From NCBI GenBank assembly GCA_963830885.1, contig CAWHOA010000042.1, forward strand, positions 28,801 to 92,800: a stretch of DNA of 64,000 nt, read 5' to 3'. Source of the stretch: JAIBJN01 sp963830885. GTDB lineage: Bacteria; Actinomycetota; Thermoleophilia; Gaiellales; Gaiellaceae. The position numbers were made by a program, and so were the translations under genes. Positions 39,791 through 48,231 of this stretch are shown here, one piece after another. A model generated the notes under the pieces. That model searched no databases, was not told where the DNA came from, and saw only the letters and a program-made list of their open reading frames with translations. How positions within the stretch are numbered: the first letter of the stretch is position 1; the number at the start of each line of letters is the position of its first letter.

Positions 39791-40390
39791 GTGTTCGAGT
39801 CGCTGACCGAGTACGTCTCGGGGTCGCCGTGGACGTACCTCGTCCTCTTCGCGGTCGCTGCGCTCGACGCGATCATCCCACTCGTCCCCAGCGAGACCTT
39901 GGTGATTCTCGCCGGCGTGTTCGCGTCGACCGGCGACCTCAACTTGATCCTCGTGATCCTCTTCGCCGCCGCCGGGGCCGTCGCGGGGGACAACGCCTCG
40001 TACTGGATCGGGCGAACGGTCGGGCCGCGCTTCGTCGAGCGTTTCTTCAAGGGGGAGCGGCGCAAACAGGTGGACTGGGCCCACCGCCAGGTGGAGGAGC
40101 GCGGCGGCTACCTGATCATCATCGGGCGCTTCATCCCGGGGGGCCGGATCGTGGTCACGCTCTCCTGCGGGATGCTGGAGATGCCGTGGAAGCGCTTCTT
40201 CGCCTTCGACGTCGTCGCCGGGCTGGTCTGGGGGACGTACGCGGCGATGCTCGGCTACGTCGGCGGCCGCACGTTCGAGGAGAACCCCTTCCGCGGCTTC
40301 CTGCTCGCCTTCCTCGTGGCGCTCGGCGTCGCAGGGATCATCGAGGTGTACCGCTGGTACCGGAGGCGCCGTGCCGTCCCTGACAGCTGA
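39791..40390 (+). CDS. DedA-family membrane protein
   Basis: 199 residues from a GTG at 39791. Four to five hydrophobic segments; the DedA/VTT core reads AGAVAGDNASYWIGRTVGPR and GRFIPGGRIVVTLSCGMLEM. DedA proteins are polytopic proteins of the VTT family, linked to phospholipid scrambling or undecaprenyl-phosphate recycling. The end overlaps the next gene by 20 nt. Confidence 0.9.
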   Translation: MFESLTEYVSGSPWTYLVLFAVAALDAIIPLVPSETLVILAGVFASTGDLNLILVILFAAAGAVAGDNASYWIGRTVGPRFVERFFKGERRKQVDWAHRQVEERGGYLIIIGRFIPGGRIVVTLSCGMLEMPWKRFFAFDVVAGLVWGTYAAMLGYVGGRTFEENPFRGFLLAFLVALGVAGIIEVYRWYRRRRAVPDS

Positions 40391-41567
40391 CCTCGAGACC
40401 GCCGCGCGCATCGGAGCCGACCCGCGCGGCGGCGTCAGCCGCTTCGCCTGGACGCCGGAGCTTGCGGTGGCCAACGACTGGCTCGGGGAGCGCCTCGCCG
40501 AGCTCGGCCTCGAGGTCGAGCTCGACCCGGCCGGCAATGTCCTCGGCCGCTGGCAGGCGGGCGAGGGGAAGGCGGTCCTGCTCGGCTCCCACCTCGACAC
40601 GGTGCCCAACGGCGGGCGCTACGACGGGGCGCTGGGCGTGCTCGCGGCGCTCGACGTCGTCCGCAGGCTCAAGGCCGAGGGCGTCGAGCCGCACCGGCCG
40701 CTCTGGGTCGTCTCGTTCAACGACGAAGAGGGCGGGCGCTTCCAGACGGGGATGCTCGGCAGCCGGGCCTTCTGCGGCGACTGCGACCTGGGGGACTGGG
40801 GCGGCCGCGGCATCCCCGAGGCGATGGCCGAGGCCGGCCTCGACTTCGCCCGACTCCCGGACGCGCGCGGCGTGGACGGGGTCGCCGCCTACCTGGAGCT
40901 CCACATCGAGCAGGGGCCCGTGCTCGAGCGCGCCGGAGTCGATCTGGGCGTCGTCACGGCGATCACGGGGATGCTGGGCTTCCGCGCCCGCTTCCTCGGC
41001 GAGGCCAACCATGCGGGGACGACGCCCATGGCCTACCGCCGTGACGCGCTCGCCGGTGCGGCCCGCGCCGTCCTCGCGCTCCGCGACGAGGCGCGCTCCC
41101 GCGACGACATGACTGCGAACGTCGGCGTCATCTCCGCGGAGCCGGGCGGCTTCAACGTCGTCCCGGGCGCCGCCGAGCTCACCATCGACGTCCGCTCGGC
41201 GACTGCGGACGGCTTCGCCCGCCTGGAGCCGTTCGTCCGCGAGACGCTGGAGCGGATCGCGGCTGAGGAGGAGCTCGGGTTGGAGCTCCGCGAGACGCAT
41301 CGCAAGCAGCCCGTCGCGCTCGATCCCGAGCTTCAGGACCGGCTCGAGGAGGCAGCCCGAGCCGAGGGCGCGAGCACGCTCCGCTTGCCCAGCGGGGCGG
41401 GCCACGACGCGATGGTGCTCGCCCACCACGTCCCGGCGGCGATGCTCTTCGTCCCCAGCCGCGGCGGGCTCAGCCACACGCCCGAGGAGTTCTCGGCCCC
41501 CGAGCACTGCGAGCTGGGGGCGCGGGTGCTGGCGCGCACGGTGCGGGCTCTCATCCTGACGGCATGA
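40371..41567 (+). CDS. M20-family amidohydrolase (N-carbamoyl-L-amino-acid hydrolase / AllC type)
   Basis: 398 residues from a GTG inside the end of the dedA-like gene. Metal and catalytic motifs are GSHLDTVPNGGRYDGALG, NDEEGGRFQTGMLGSRAF, LELHIEQGPVLE and SGAGHDAMVLA with SRGGLSHTPEE. The family hydrolyses N-carbamoyl amino acids, allantoate or ureidoglycine-type substrates with two divalent metals. Substrate not decidable here. Confidence 0.9.
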   Translation: MPSLTADLETAARIGADPRGGVSRFAWTPELAVANDWLGERLAELGLEVELDPAGNVLGRWQAGEGKAVLLGSHLDTVPNGGRYDGALGVLAALDVVRRLKAEGVEPHRPLWVVSFNDEEGGRFQTGMLGSRAFCGDCDLGDWGGRGIPEAMAEAGLDFARLPDARGVDGVAAYLELHIEQGPVLERAGVDLGVVTAITGMLGFRARFLGEANHAGTTPMAYRRDALAGAARAVLALRDEARSRDDMTANVGVISAEPGGFNVVPGAAELTIDVRSATADGFARLEPFVRETLERIAAEEELGLELRETHRKQPVALDPELQDRLEEAARAEGASTLRLPSGAGHDAMVLAHHVPAAMLFVPSRGGLSHTPEEFSAPEHCELGARVLARTVRALILTA

Positions 41568-41601
41568 GGCAGCCGTCTTTGGGATCGGTCATGATCCCCG
41601 C

Positions 41602-42758
41602 GTGAGCCCGCGTACGCGCTCGATTCTCGCCTGGGTGCTCTTCGCGCTCGGGACGCTCGTCATCCTCGTCGGCTCGCTCACCCTCTGGGTCAAGCGCCAG
41701 GCGCTCGACACGGACGCCTGGGTCGACACGAGCAGCCAGCTGCTCGAGGACGACGAGGTGCGCATGGCGCTCTCGGTCTACATCGTCGACCAGCTCTACG
41801 CGAGCGCCGATCCCCAGGCGGTGCTCGAGGAGCGGCTCCCGACCAATCTCCAGGGCCTCGCCGGGCCGATCGCCGGCGCGCTTCGGCAGCCCGCTGTCGA
41901 GGGGGTCGACCGCTTCCTGCAGCGTCCGCGCGTCCAGGACCTGTGGGAGGACGTCAACCGGGTCGCCCACCAGGAGCTGATCGCCGTGCTCGAGGACGAC
42001 ACCCGCGGGAACATCACGACCGGCAGCGGCGTGGTCACGCTGAACCTGCGCACGCTCGTGGTCAACATCGGGACGGAGCTCGGCTTCGGCGACGAGCTCG
42101 ACGCGCGGCTGCCGCAGGACGTCGGCCAGATCGAGATCCTCCAGTCCGACGAGCTCGAGGCCGCCCAGACGGGCGTGAAGCTCATCAAGTGGATGAGCTG
42201 GCTCGTCATCCTGATCGCGTTCGCCTGCTACGCGGGCGCCGTCTGGCTGGCGCGCGGACGCCGCGCGATGCTCCGCAACGTGGGCGCGGCGCTCTTCATC
42301 GTCGGCATCCTCCTCCTCGTGATCCGGCGCGTCGTCGGCAACTACATCGTCGACGCGCTCAGCTCCGGGGAGTCCGTGCGGGACGCCATCGGCCATTCCT
42401 GGCTCATCGGCACCAACCTGCTCGCCGAGGTCGCGTGGGCGCTGATCATCTACGGCATCGTCATCCTCATTGGGACGTTGCTCGCCGGGCCGATGCGCTA
42501 CGCGACCCGGGCGCGGGGCGCGATCGCGCCGAACCTCCGCGACCGGCCGGAGATCGGCTGGGGCATCCTTGCCGTCCTTTACCTGCTGCTCGTGCTCTGG
42601 GGCCCGGTGCCGGCTCTGAGGAACTGGCTCGGGATCCTCCTGCTCGGCGCGCTCGTCGCCCTCGGCTTCGAGGCGTTCCGGCGGGTGGCGATCGGCGAGC
42701 TCGGGCCGGGGGACACGGCGCCGCCGTCCTCCGCCTCCCGCAGCACCCCCGGCGCCCG
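41602..42758 (+). CDS. Hypothetical membrane protein (C-terminal end unclear)
   Basis: From a GTG at 41602. An N-terminal helix (ILAWVLFALGTLVILVGSLTL), a soluble domain of about 160 residues and at least five further helices (WMSWLVILIAFACYAGAVWL, LFIVGILLLVI, WGILAVLYLLLVLWG) are clear to about codon 375. After about 42720 the frame enters the alternate frame of the hydrolase gene and stays open to 43071, with abnormal Ser/Arg-rich composition. I therefore end the feature near 42758. An indel in the G5 run near 42711 would explain the lost stop. Confidence 0.75.
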
Positions 42759-43499
42759 CTGCCTGAGCTTCACGTCGAGCGGCATGGCGACGGCCCGCCC
42801 GTCGTCCTCGTGCACGGCAGCGTCACGGGCGGCGCCACCACGTGGAGGAAGCAGCTACCGCTTGCGCGCCGCTGGACGCTCCTCGTCGTCGAGCGGCCCG
42901 GTTTCGGCACCTGCCCGCCCGCCGGCGTGCGGGTCGACTTCGCCGTCGACGCGCCGCTCGTCGCGGAGGTCCTCGGCGACGGCGCGCACCTGGTCGGCCA
43001 GTCCTACGGCGGCGTGGTCTCGCTGCTGGCCGCGGCGCAGCGGCCGGAGGCGGTCCGCTCGCTCACCGTGATCGAGCCGCCGGCGTTCGCCGTCGCGGCG
43101 GGGAACGCGGCCGCCGACGAGTTCGTCAGGCGCGGCAAGGAGCTCTGGGCGACAGGCCCCGAGGATCCCTCGGCCTTCCTGCCAGTGTTCCTCGACCTGG
43201 TCGGCGCGCCGCAGCCGGCGCAGCTCTCACCGGAGCTGCTGCAGGGCGCGCGCCTGCTCCGCACCGAGCGCGGGCCCTGGGAGGCCGAGATCCCGCTGGA
43301 CGAGTTGGCCGCGGCCTCCTTCCCCAAGCTGGTCGTCTCGGGAGCGCACGATCCGGCCTTCGACGCGGTCTGCGACGTCCTGGAGCGGCGGCTCGGCGCC
43401 GAGCGCGCCGTGATCCCCGGCGCCGACCACAGCGTGCAGCGCACGGAAGCGCCGTTCAACGAGCGTCTGGAAGCGTTTTTGGAACGCGCCCCAGAATGA
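42759..43499 (+). CDS. Alpha/beta hydrolase (no canonical start codon)
   Basis: About 246 residues from a CTG at 42759 that precedes PELHVERHGDGPPVVLVHGS. The nucleophile elbow is GQSYGGV, the acid is in SGAHDPAFD and the catalytic His in GADHSVQRT, all in the expected order. No ATG, GTG or TTG lies in frame near the start, so either CTG is used or an indel joins or separates it from the membrane protein. The end of the gene forms the left arm of element B. Confidence 0.82.
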   Translation: MPELHVERHGDGPPVVLVHGSVTGGATTWRKQLPLARRWTLLVVERPGFGTCPPAGVRVDFAVDAPLVAEVLGDGAHLVGQSYGGVVSLLAAAQRPEAVRSLTVIEPPAFAVAAGNAAADEFVRRGKELWATGPEDPSAFLPVFLDLVGAPQPAQLSPELLQGARLLRTERGPWEAEIPLDELAAASFPKLVVSGAHDPAFDAVCDVLERRLGAERAVIPGADHSVQRTEAPFNERLEAFLERAPE

Positions 43500-43647
43500 A
43501 GCCTGGTGCCGCCGGGGCGCGCTGCTCGCCCCGAAGACTGCGTCCTCAGTCGCGCCCGTAGCCTCCGGCTACGAACGCTCCCTGCGTCCTTGTTTCGGAA
43601 CGACCATCGCACCCCGGCGCCGAAGCGTCATCCTGGGGCGCGTTCCA
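43480..43647. repeat. Stop-anchored inverted-repeat element B
   Basis: TGGAACGCGCCCCAG (43480-43494) and CTGGGGCGCGTTCCA (43633-43647) are perfect 15-nt arms; ATGA/TCAT continues the pairing inward. The left arm is the last codons of the hydrolase gene and includes its TGA. The core (CCCGAAGACTGCGTCCTCAG, hairpin GTAGCC/GGCTAC, CTCCCTGCGTCCTTG) is nearly identical in C and D. Confidence 0.85.
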
Positions 43648-43652
43648 GCCGC

Positions 43653-43823
43653 TCAGTGACCGCAGCGGCAGACGGGCTCGCCGAGGTAGCGGCGCTCGAG
43701 CTTGAGGCCGCACCCGCCGCACGTCGGCGGCAGCACGCGCGTGTAGACGAGCACCGCGCGCCCCACGATCGCCCAGCCGAGGACGGCGAGGAGGGCGAAG
43801 GACAGCGGCACGTCCCACGGCAT
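43653..43823 (-). CDS. Small membrane protein with a C-terminal zinc ribbon
   Basis: 56 residues from ATG 43823. One hydrophobic helix (VPLSFALLAVLGWAIVGRAV) is followed by CGGCGLKLERRYLGEPVCRC, two Cys pairs typical of a zinc ribbon. Upstream in-frame starts exist, but they add only low-complexity sequence overlapping the divergent gene. Function unknown. Confidence 0.6.
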   Translation of the reverse strand: MPWDVPLSFALLAVLGWAIVGRAVLVYTRVLPPTCGGCGLKLERRYLGEPVCRCGH

Positions 43824-43872
43824 GACTCCGATATCGGACGCGACCCCTCCGAGCCTTAGGGGCAGCACTACA

Positions 43873-44124
43873 ATGAGGGTCGTGGGGTGGATTGCGATCG
43901 GCCTGCTCATCGCCGCCGTCCTCGTGCTCGTGGGGGCGGAGTGGCCCAGGCTGTCCGAGCGCGTCGGCGCCGGCGCCTGGGCTCGCCGCTCGCGCAAGCG
44001 CCGCAAGGAGAAGCTCACGCTGATCCGCGGCGACGAGGCCGACGACGAGTTCGTGAAGAGCGTCGAGCGCGACCTCGCCGACCTTCCGGTGCTCGACGAG
44101 CACGAAGACCGCCCGCGCCGCTAG
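43873..44124 (+). CDS. Small membrane-anchored hypothetical protein
   Basis: 83 residues from ATG 43873. An N-terminal helix (VVGWIAIGLLIAAVLVLVGA) precedes a basic then acidic cytoplasmic tail (RRSRKRRKEKLTL, DEADDEFVKSVERDLADLPV). Not recognised. Divergent from the zinc-ribbon gene 49 nt away. Confidence 0.6.
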   Translation: MRVVGWIAIGLLIAAVLVLVGAEWPRLSERVGAGAWARRSRKRRKEKLTLIRGDEADDEFVKSVERDLADLPVLDEHEDRPRR

Positions 44125-44145
44125 GCGGTCTCGCGGAACGTCGCT

Positions 44146-44309
44146 AGGAGGGTCTGGCGGAACGTCCCTCGTCGCCGGGGTGCGATGGTCGTTCCGAAAC
44201 AAGGACGCAGGGAGCGTTCGTAGCCGGAGGCTACGGGCGCGACTGAGGACGCAGTCTTCGGGGCGAGCACGCGCTCGGCGGCACAGCGGTCGTTTCGTCA
44301 GCCCCTCCT
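44146..44309. repeat. Inverted-repeat element C (core inverted relative to B and D)
   Basis: Arms AGGAGGGTCTGGCGGAACG and CGTTTCGTCAGCCCCTCCT pair at 16 of 19 positions, with the rest mostly G-T. The core is the reverse complement of that in B and D (GGACGCAGGGAGCG, GTAGCC/GGCTAC hairpin, GACTGAGGACGCAGTCTTCG). It lies directly upstream of the tRNA-Leu gene. Confidence 0.85.
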
Positions 44310-44331
44310 GAAGGCTAGACTTCGGTTCCGC

Positions 44332-44415
44332 GCGGATGTGGCGGAATTGGTAGACGCGCACGGTTCAGGTCCGTGTGGGCGAAAGCCCGTGGAGGTTCAA
44401 GTCCTCTCATCCGCA
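44332..44415 (+). tRNA. tRNA-Leu(CAG), main copy
   Basis: Class II tRNA: acceptor GCGGATG/CATCCGC with discriminator A, anticodon stem CACGG/CCGTG with loop TTCAGGT (CAG), variable arm TGGGCGAAAGCCCGT and T-loop TTCAAGT. CCA is not encoded. This copy has a conventional sequence and stands alone, unlike the divergent island copy at 20111-20194. Confidence 0.96.
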
Positions 44416-44458
44416 TCGAGCTGCTGAGCGGGGAATCTGTGGTCGTGCTCAGCGGCGG

Positions 44459-44857
44459 TCAGTCGTCGGTAACCGCGATCGCGTCAACCTCGATCAGGTA
44501 CTCGGGTCGGGCCAACGACTCAACACCTACCAGCGTGTCGACAGGCTTGTGGTCGCCGAACAGCGAAACCCGGGCGTTTTCGATCACAGGCAAGTACTCC
44601 GGCCGGTGGCGAACAACGAAGATCGTGATCTTGGCCACCTGATCAGTGCGCGCGCCGGCCGCCGCAAGAGCACGGCCGAGATTGGCGAACACCTGACGTG
44701 CCTGGGCTGCCAGGTCACCGAGCCCGACTACATTGCCCTGACTGTCCTCGGGCTCTTGGCCAGCGACGAATATCAGCCTGCCTCCAGTGGCAGCGATGAC
44801 GTGCGTGTAAGTCTGGGGGGTGGGCAGGTTGTCGGGATTGATGCCTTCGAGCGTCAT
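44459..44857 (-). CDS. RidA/YjgF-family protein
   Basis: 132 residues from ATG 44857 behind GAGGGAAGGCC. GGRLIFVAGQEPEDSQGNVV, LGDLAAQARQVFANLGRALA and the C-terminal ARPEYLIEVDAIAV follow the RidA trimer fold; the usual catalytic Arg of true RidA (near position 105) is not in the expected context. The family deaminates reactive enamine/imine intermediates. It stands alone. Confidence 0.85.
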   Translation of the reverse strand: MTLEGINPDNLPTPQTYTHVIAATGGRLIFVAGQEPEDSQGNVVGLGDLAAQARQVFANLGRALAAAGARTDQVAKITIFVVRHRPEYLPVIENARVSLFGDHKPVDTLVGVESLARPEYLIEVDAIAVTDD

Positions 44858-45085
44858 GGCCTTCCCTCTTGCCGCTTGCCGGATCGCAGACCGCCGGGCT
44901 AGTGGCCCTCTCCACGAGCTTAGCCACGGCTTCAGGCTGCGAGACATCGTGGCGCATGGAGGGCGGCGGTTGGGGGCGGGGTACGCTTGCCGACTGAACG
45001 CGCTACGCTGCTTGTAGCTACCGCCCGCCGACCTCCTTGACCCTTCATACGGCCAATCTGGCCTGGAGGGCAGGAAGGAGAGGTC

Positions 45086-45304
45086 GTGGAGACCGACAGC
45101 CCCAAGCCGAGCGTCCATCGGGCGGTCAACGACCACATCTACAACGCCTTGTGGGGCGTTGAGGCCGATGGGGGCGCGTTCTTGTGTGAATGCGGGAGCT
45201 CGCCCTGCCCCGAGGTCGTCTCGATGACGTCCTCGGAGTACGTGCGCCTGCGTGATCGCGAAGAGCCCGTCTACGCACCGGGCCACGGCGACGCACTCCC
45301 GTAG
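45086..45304 (+). CDS. Small Cys-containing hypothetical protein, 72 residues
   Basis: From GTG 45086 with GGAAGGAGAG upstream. The core GAFLCECGSSPCPEVVSMTS followed by SEYVRLRDREE has three cysteines in a CxC-x4-C pattern, perhaps a small metal site. I recall similar short proteins in actinobacterial genomes but cannot name a family. Isolated between RidA and an MMPL gene. Confidence 0.6.
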   Translation: METDSPKPSVHRAVNDHIYNALWGVEADGGAFLCECGSSPCPEVVSMTSSEYVRLRDREEPVYAPGHGDALP

Positions 45305-45444
45305 GCCGTTTTCACCAAGCAGCTTCGTACCGTCACGGCTCGGACCGAGCGTTGACGGAGTTGGCGGCGCCGTAGACGTCGAGTCGCTCGCGCTCGAGGG
45401 CGGCGGGCGGCGGCGCACCTGAAGCGCCGCCGCCTTGAAGCCCG

Positions 45445-48087
45445 TCAGCGTCTTCCGGCCGGCTCGGCCTCCCGCTCGGCGGCGAGCCCGCGCGGCGCCT
45501 CGGTGTCGTGTGGCGCCTCGATCGTGATGTTCGGGAGGATGCGGTCGAGCCAGCGCGGGATGTACCACGTCTTCTCCCCGAGCCAGGTGAAGAACGCCGG
45601 CACGAGCGTCATCTTCACGACCAGCGCGTCCGCGAGGATCGCGACCGCCAGCACGAGCCCGAACTCCTTCGAGATGCGGTCGGACGTGAGGATGAACGCG
45701 GCGAAGACGGTGCCCATGATGATCGCCGCGGCAACGATGACCCGCCCGATCGCCGCGATGCCGTGCTCGACGGCGGCTCGCGTGTTCAGGCCGTGGACGT
45801 GCTCCTCCCGGATCCGGCTCATGAGGAAGACCATGTAGTCCATGAAGAGGCCGAAGAGGATCGCGAAAGCGATCGGCGGCACGAACGTCTCGATCGGGCC
45901 GGTGCGGTCGAGCCCCATGAGATCGAGCAGGTAGCCCTCCTGGAAGACGAGCGTGAGCACGCCGAAGCCGATGAACGCCGACAGGATCGTCGTCACCGCC
46001 GCGGTCAGCGAGACAACGATCGAGCGGAACGCCATCGCGAGCACGAGGAACGTCACGCCGATGATGTAGAGCAGGAACAGCGGCAGCCGCTCCATGATCC
46101 GGTCGCCGATGTCGATGAACGCCGCGTTCAGCCCCGAGACGTACACGGCAGCGTTGCTGCCCTCGGTCGCCGCGGGCACCACGTCGTCGCGCAGCCGATC
46201 GACGAGCTGCTCGGTCTGCTCGTCCTGCGGTGCAGAGTCGGGCTTCACGAAGACGATCGCGACCGTCTCCTCGTCGTTGAACTGCGGCTCGCCGGCCGAC
46301 GCGACGCCCTCGAGGTTGCGCACGCCGTCGTAGACGCGCTGCGGCGCCTGCTCGTCACCGTTCACGTCGACCACGATCGGGATCGGTCCGTTGAAGCCGG
46401 GGCCGAAGCCCTCCGCGAGCAGGTCGTACGCCCGCCGCGCGGTCTGGTCGGTCGGCTGCGTGCCCTGGTCGGAGGCGCCGAGCCGGACGAGCGCCGAGCT
46501 CGTCGCGAGCAGGAGCCCGACGACGAAGAGGACGACGAACACCGGCTTGTGGTTCCGTGTCACGAACCGTCCCCAGCGCGCGATGAGCGTCCGCTCGCGC
46601 GCGGCCTCCGAATCGTCGATCGGCTGGAGCGCCGCGGGCACGTCCAAGCGATCGAGGGCCCGGTAGATCTTCACGAACCAGACGATCGCGGGAACGATCA
46701 GCACTCCGAACGGGAAGAGCCAAAGGCCCGTCCGCCCGCTGACGGGCGCCTCCCGACCGGCCTTCTCGTACATCCGCCGAACCTCCGACGGGATGACGAA
46801 CGCGCTGACCGGCAGGAGGAGGATCCAGAGCAGCAGGCCGAGCACGCCTCCGAGCCCTTGACCGGTCTGGCGCCTGGCCTCGCGGTAGGTCCTGTAGACC
46901 CAGTACCAGCCGTAGAAGCCGAGCGTGATCACGAAGAGCACGACGTGGAACCCGGCACTCATGCGGTCGACCCGGTGTCCGAGCTTCGCCAGCGCGGCGA
47001 TGAGCAGCGAGTTCGCCATCAGCACCGTCGTCAGGACGCCGAGCGCGGAGCCGATGCCGAGCTTCGTCACGAAGTCGAGCCCGAAGAACGCGAGCCCGGA
47101 CACCGAGATGGCGACCGTGAGCCCGGCGAAGAGCGTCGCGCGCCCCGCGGAGGCGCCGGCCTCTGCGGCCGCATCCGCGGGCGAGAGCCCCTCGTGCAGG
47201 AGCTGCCGGAACCGCGTGACGATGAAGAGCGAGTAGTCGATCCCGACGCCGAGCCCGATCATCGACACGAGGAGCGGCGTGATCGTGTTGACGTCGGTGA
47301 AGCCCGCGACGATGAAGAGCAGGATGAAGGCCGTCGCGACGGCCACTACCGCGAGCGCGATCGGAATCGCGGCCGATACGAGCGCTCGGAAGACGAGCAG
47401 CAGCACGACGAGCGCCATGAGCAGGCCAAGGACCTCCTGGATCCCCTGTTCGATCGGCGGGAACTCGGCGTCGCCGTTGAACTCGACGGTCACGCCCGCC
47501 GGCTCGACCGCTCGCGCGACGGCGTCCTGCGACCGCGACGACCTGCGTCGCGGTCCTCGGTTTCGATCGTCTCGCGTGAACTGCGCCTCGGCGTACGCGA
47601 TTCGCCCGTCATCGGAGAACGTGTCCTCGCTGAACGGATCGCCGACGCTCTCGATCCCGGCCTTGTCCTCGGTGGGCGCGAATTCGTCCGTCTGGAGCTC
47701 GGCGATCGCTCCCTCGATCGCCTCGCGCCGCTCGGGCGTGTCGAGCGTCTCGCCTTCGGGCGCCGCGAAGACGAGGTTGAGCACGGCGCCCTGCTCGGCC
47801 GCGAACTCCGACTCGATCAGGTCGGTGGCTTTCTGCGTGTCCGAGCCCGGGATCTCGAACTCGTCCTTGAGACCTCCCCCGACCCCGATGACGAGAATGA
47901 CCAGGAGGACGATGATCCCGCCCCAGGCCAGGAACACTCTCCCCGGGTGCGTGGCGAACGCCCGCATCCAGCGTGCCAGCGTGCCGGTGGAGAGGCGCTC
48001 GTGCGCAGCGAGCCGCCCGCTGTCGAGGTTTTCGTCGGTGGGCTCGAGCGGGCCGTGCCCGTCCGATCCTGTGTTGTGCTCCGTCAT
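45445..48087 (-). CDS. MMPL/RND-family transporter with an inserted DUF4234-like segment
   Basis: 880 residues from ATG 48087. The first MMPL half includes LVSMIGLGVGIDYSLFIVTR and the second IAFAILFGLFMDYMVFLMSR, with two extracytoplasmic domains as in the family. Between the halves (about residues 375-495) is an extra hydrophobic segment, FYGWYWVYRTYREARRQTGQ to VWFVKIYRALDRL, that resembles a DUF4234 membrane domain. Near 47528-47572 a 13-15-residue patch (RDDRNRGPRRRSSRSQ) reads as family sequence only in the other two frames, suggesting compensating indels. Substrate unknown. Confidence 0.88.
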   Translation of the reverse strand: MTEHNTGSDGHGPLEPTDENLDSGRLAAHERLSTGTLARWMRAFATHPGRVFLAWGGIIVLLVILVIGVGGGLKDEFEIPGSDTQKATDLIESEFAAEQGAVLNLVFAAPEGETLDTPERREAIEGAIAELQTDEFAPTEDKAGIESVGDPFSEDTFSDDGRIAYAEAQFTRDDRNRGPRRRSSRSQDAVARAVEPAGVTVEFNGDAEFPPIEQGIQEVLGLLMALVVLLLVFRALVSAAIPIALAVVAVATAFILLFIVAGFTDVNTITPLLVSMIGLGVGIDYSLFIVTRFRQLLHEGLSPADAAAEAGASAGRATLFAGLTVAISVSGLAFFGLDFVTKLGIGSALGVLTTVLMANSLLIAALAKLGHRVDRMSAGFHVVLFVITLGFYGWYWVYRTYREARRQTGQGLGGVLGLLLWILLLPVSAFVIPSEVRRMYEKAGREAPVSGRTGLWLFPFGVLIVPAIVWFVKIYRALDRLDVPAALQPIDDSEAARERTLIARWGRFVTRNHKPVFVVLFVVGLLLATSSALVRLGASDQGTQPTDQTARRAYDLLAEGFGPGFNGPIPIVVDVNGDEQAPQRVYDGVRNLEGVASAGEPQFNDEETVAIVFVKPDSAPQDEQTEQLVDRLRDDVVPAATEGSNAAVYVSGLNAAFIDIGDRIMERLPLFLLYIIGVTFLVLAMAFRSIVVSLTAAVTTILSAFIGFGVLTLVFQEGYLLDLMGLDRTGPIETFVPPIAFAILFGLFMDYMVFLMSRIREEHVHGLNTRAAVEHGIAAIGRVIVAAAIIMGTVFAAFILTSDRISKEFGLVLAVAILADALVVKMTLVPAFFTWLGEKTWYIPRWLDRILPNITIEAPHDTEAPRGLAAEREAEPAGRR

Positions 48088-48231
48088 CGTGCTTCGCTCC
48101 CCCTGTCGCTTCGTCTGTCCTCTACAGACCGAGTCCGGTCGTGGAACTCATCGCGTTCGCATCGCGTGTCGGCGGCCACGCTAACCGACCTTGCCGGCTG
48201 CGTGCTTCTCCGAACCTGCTCGAAGCGGCCC

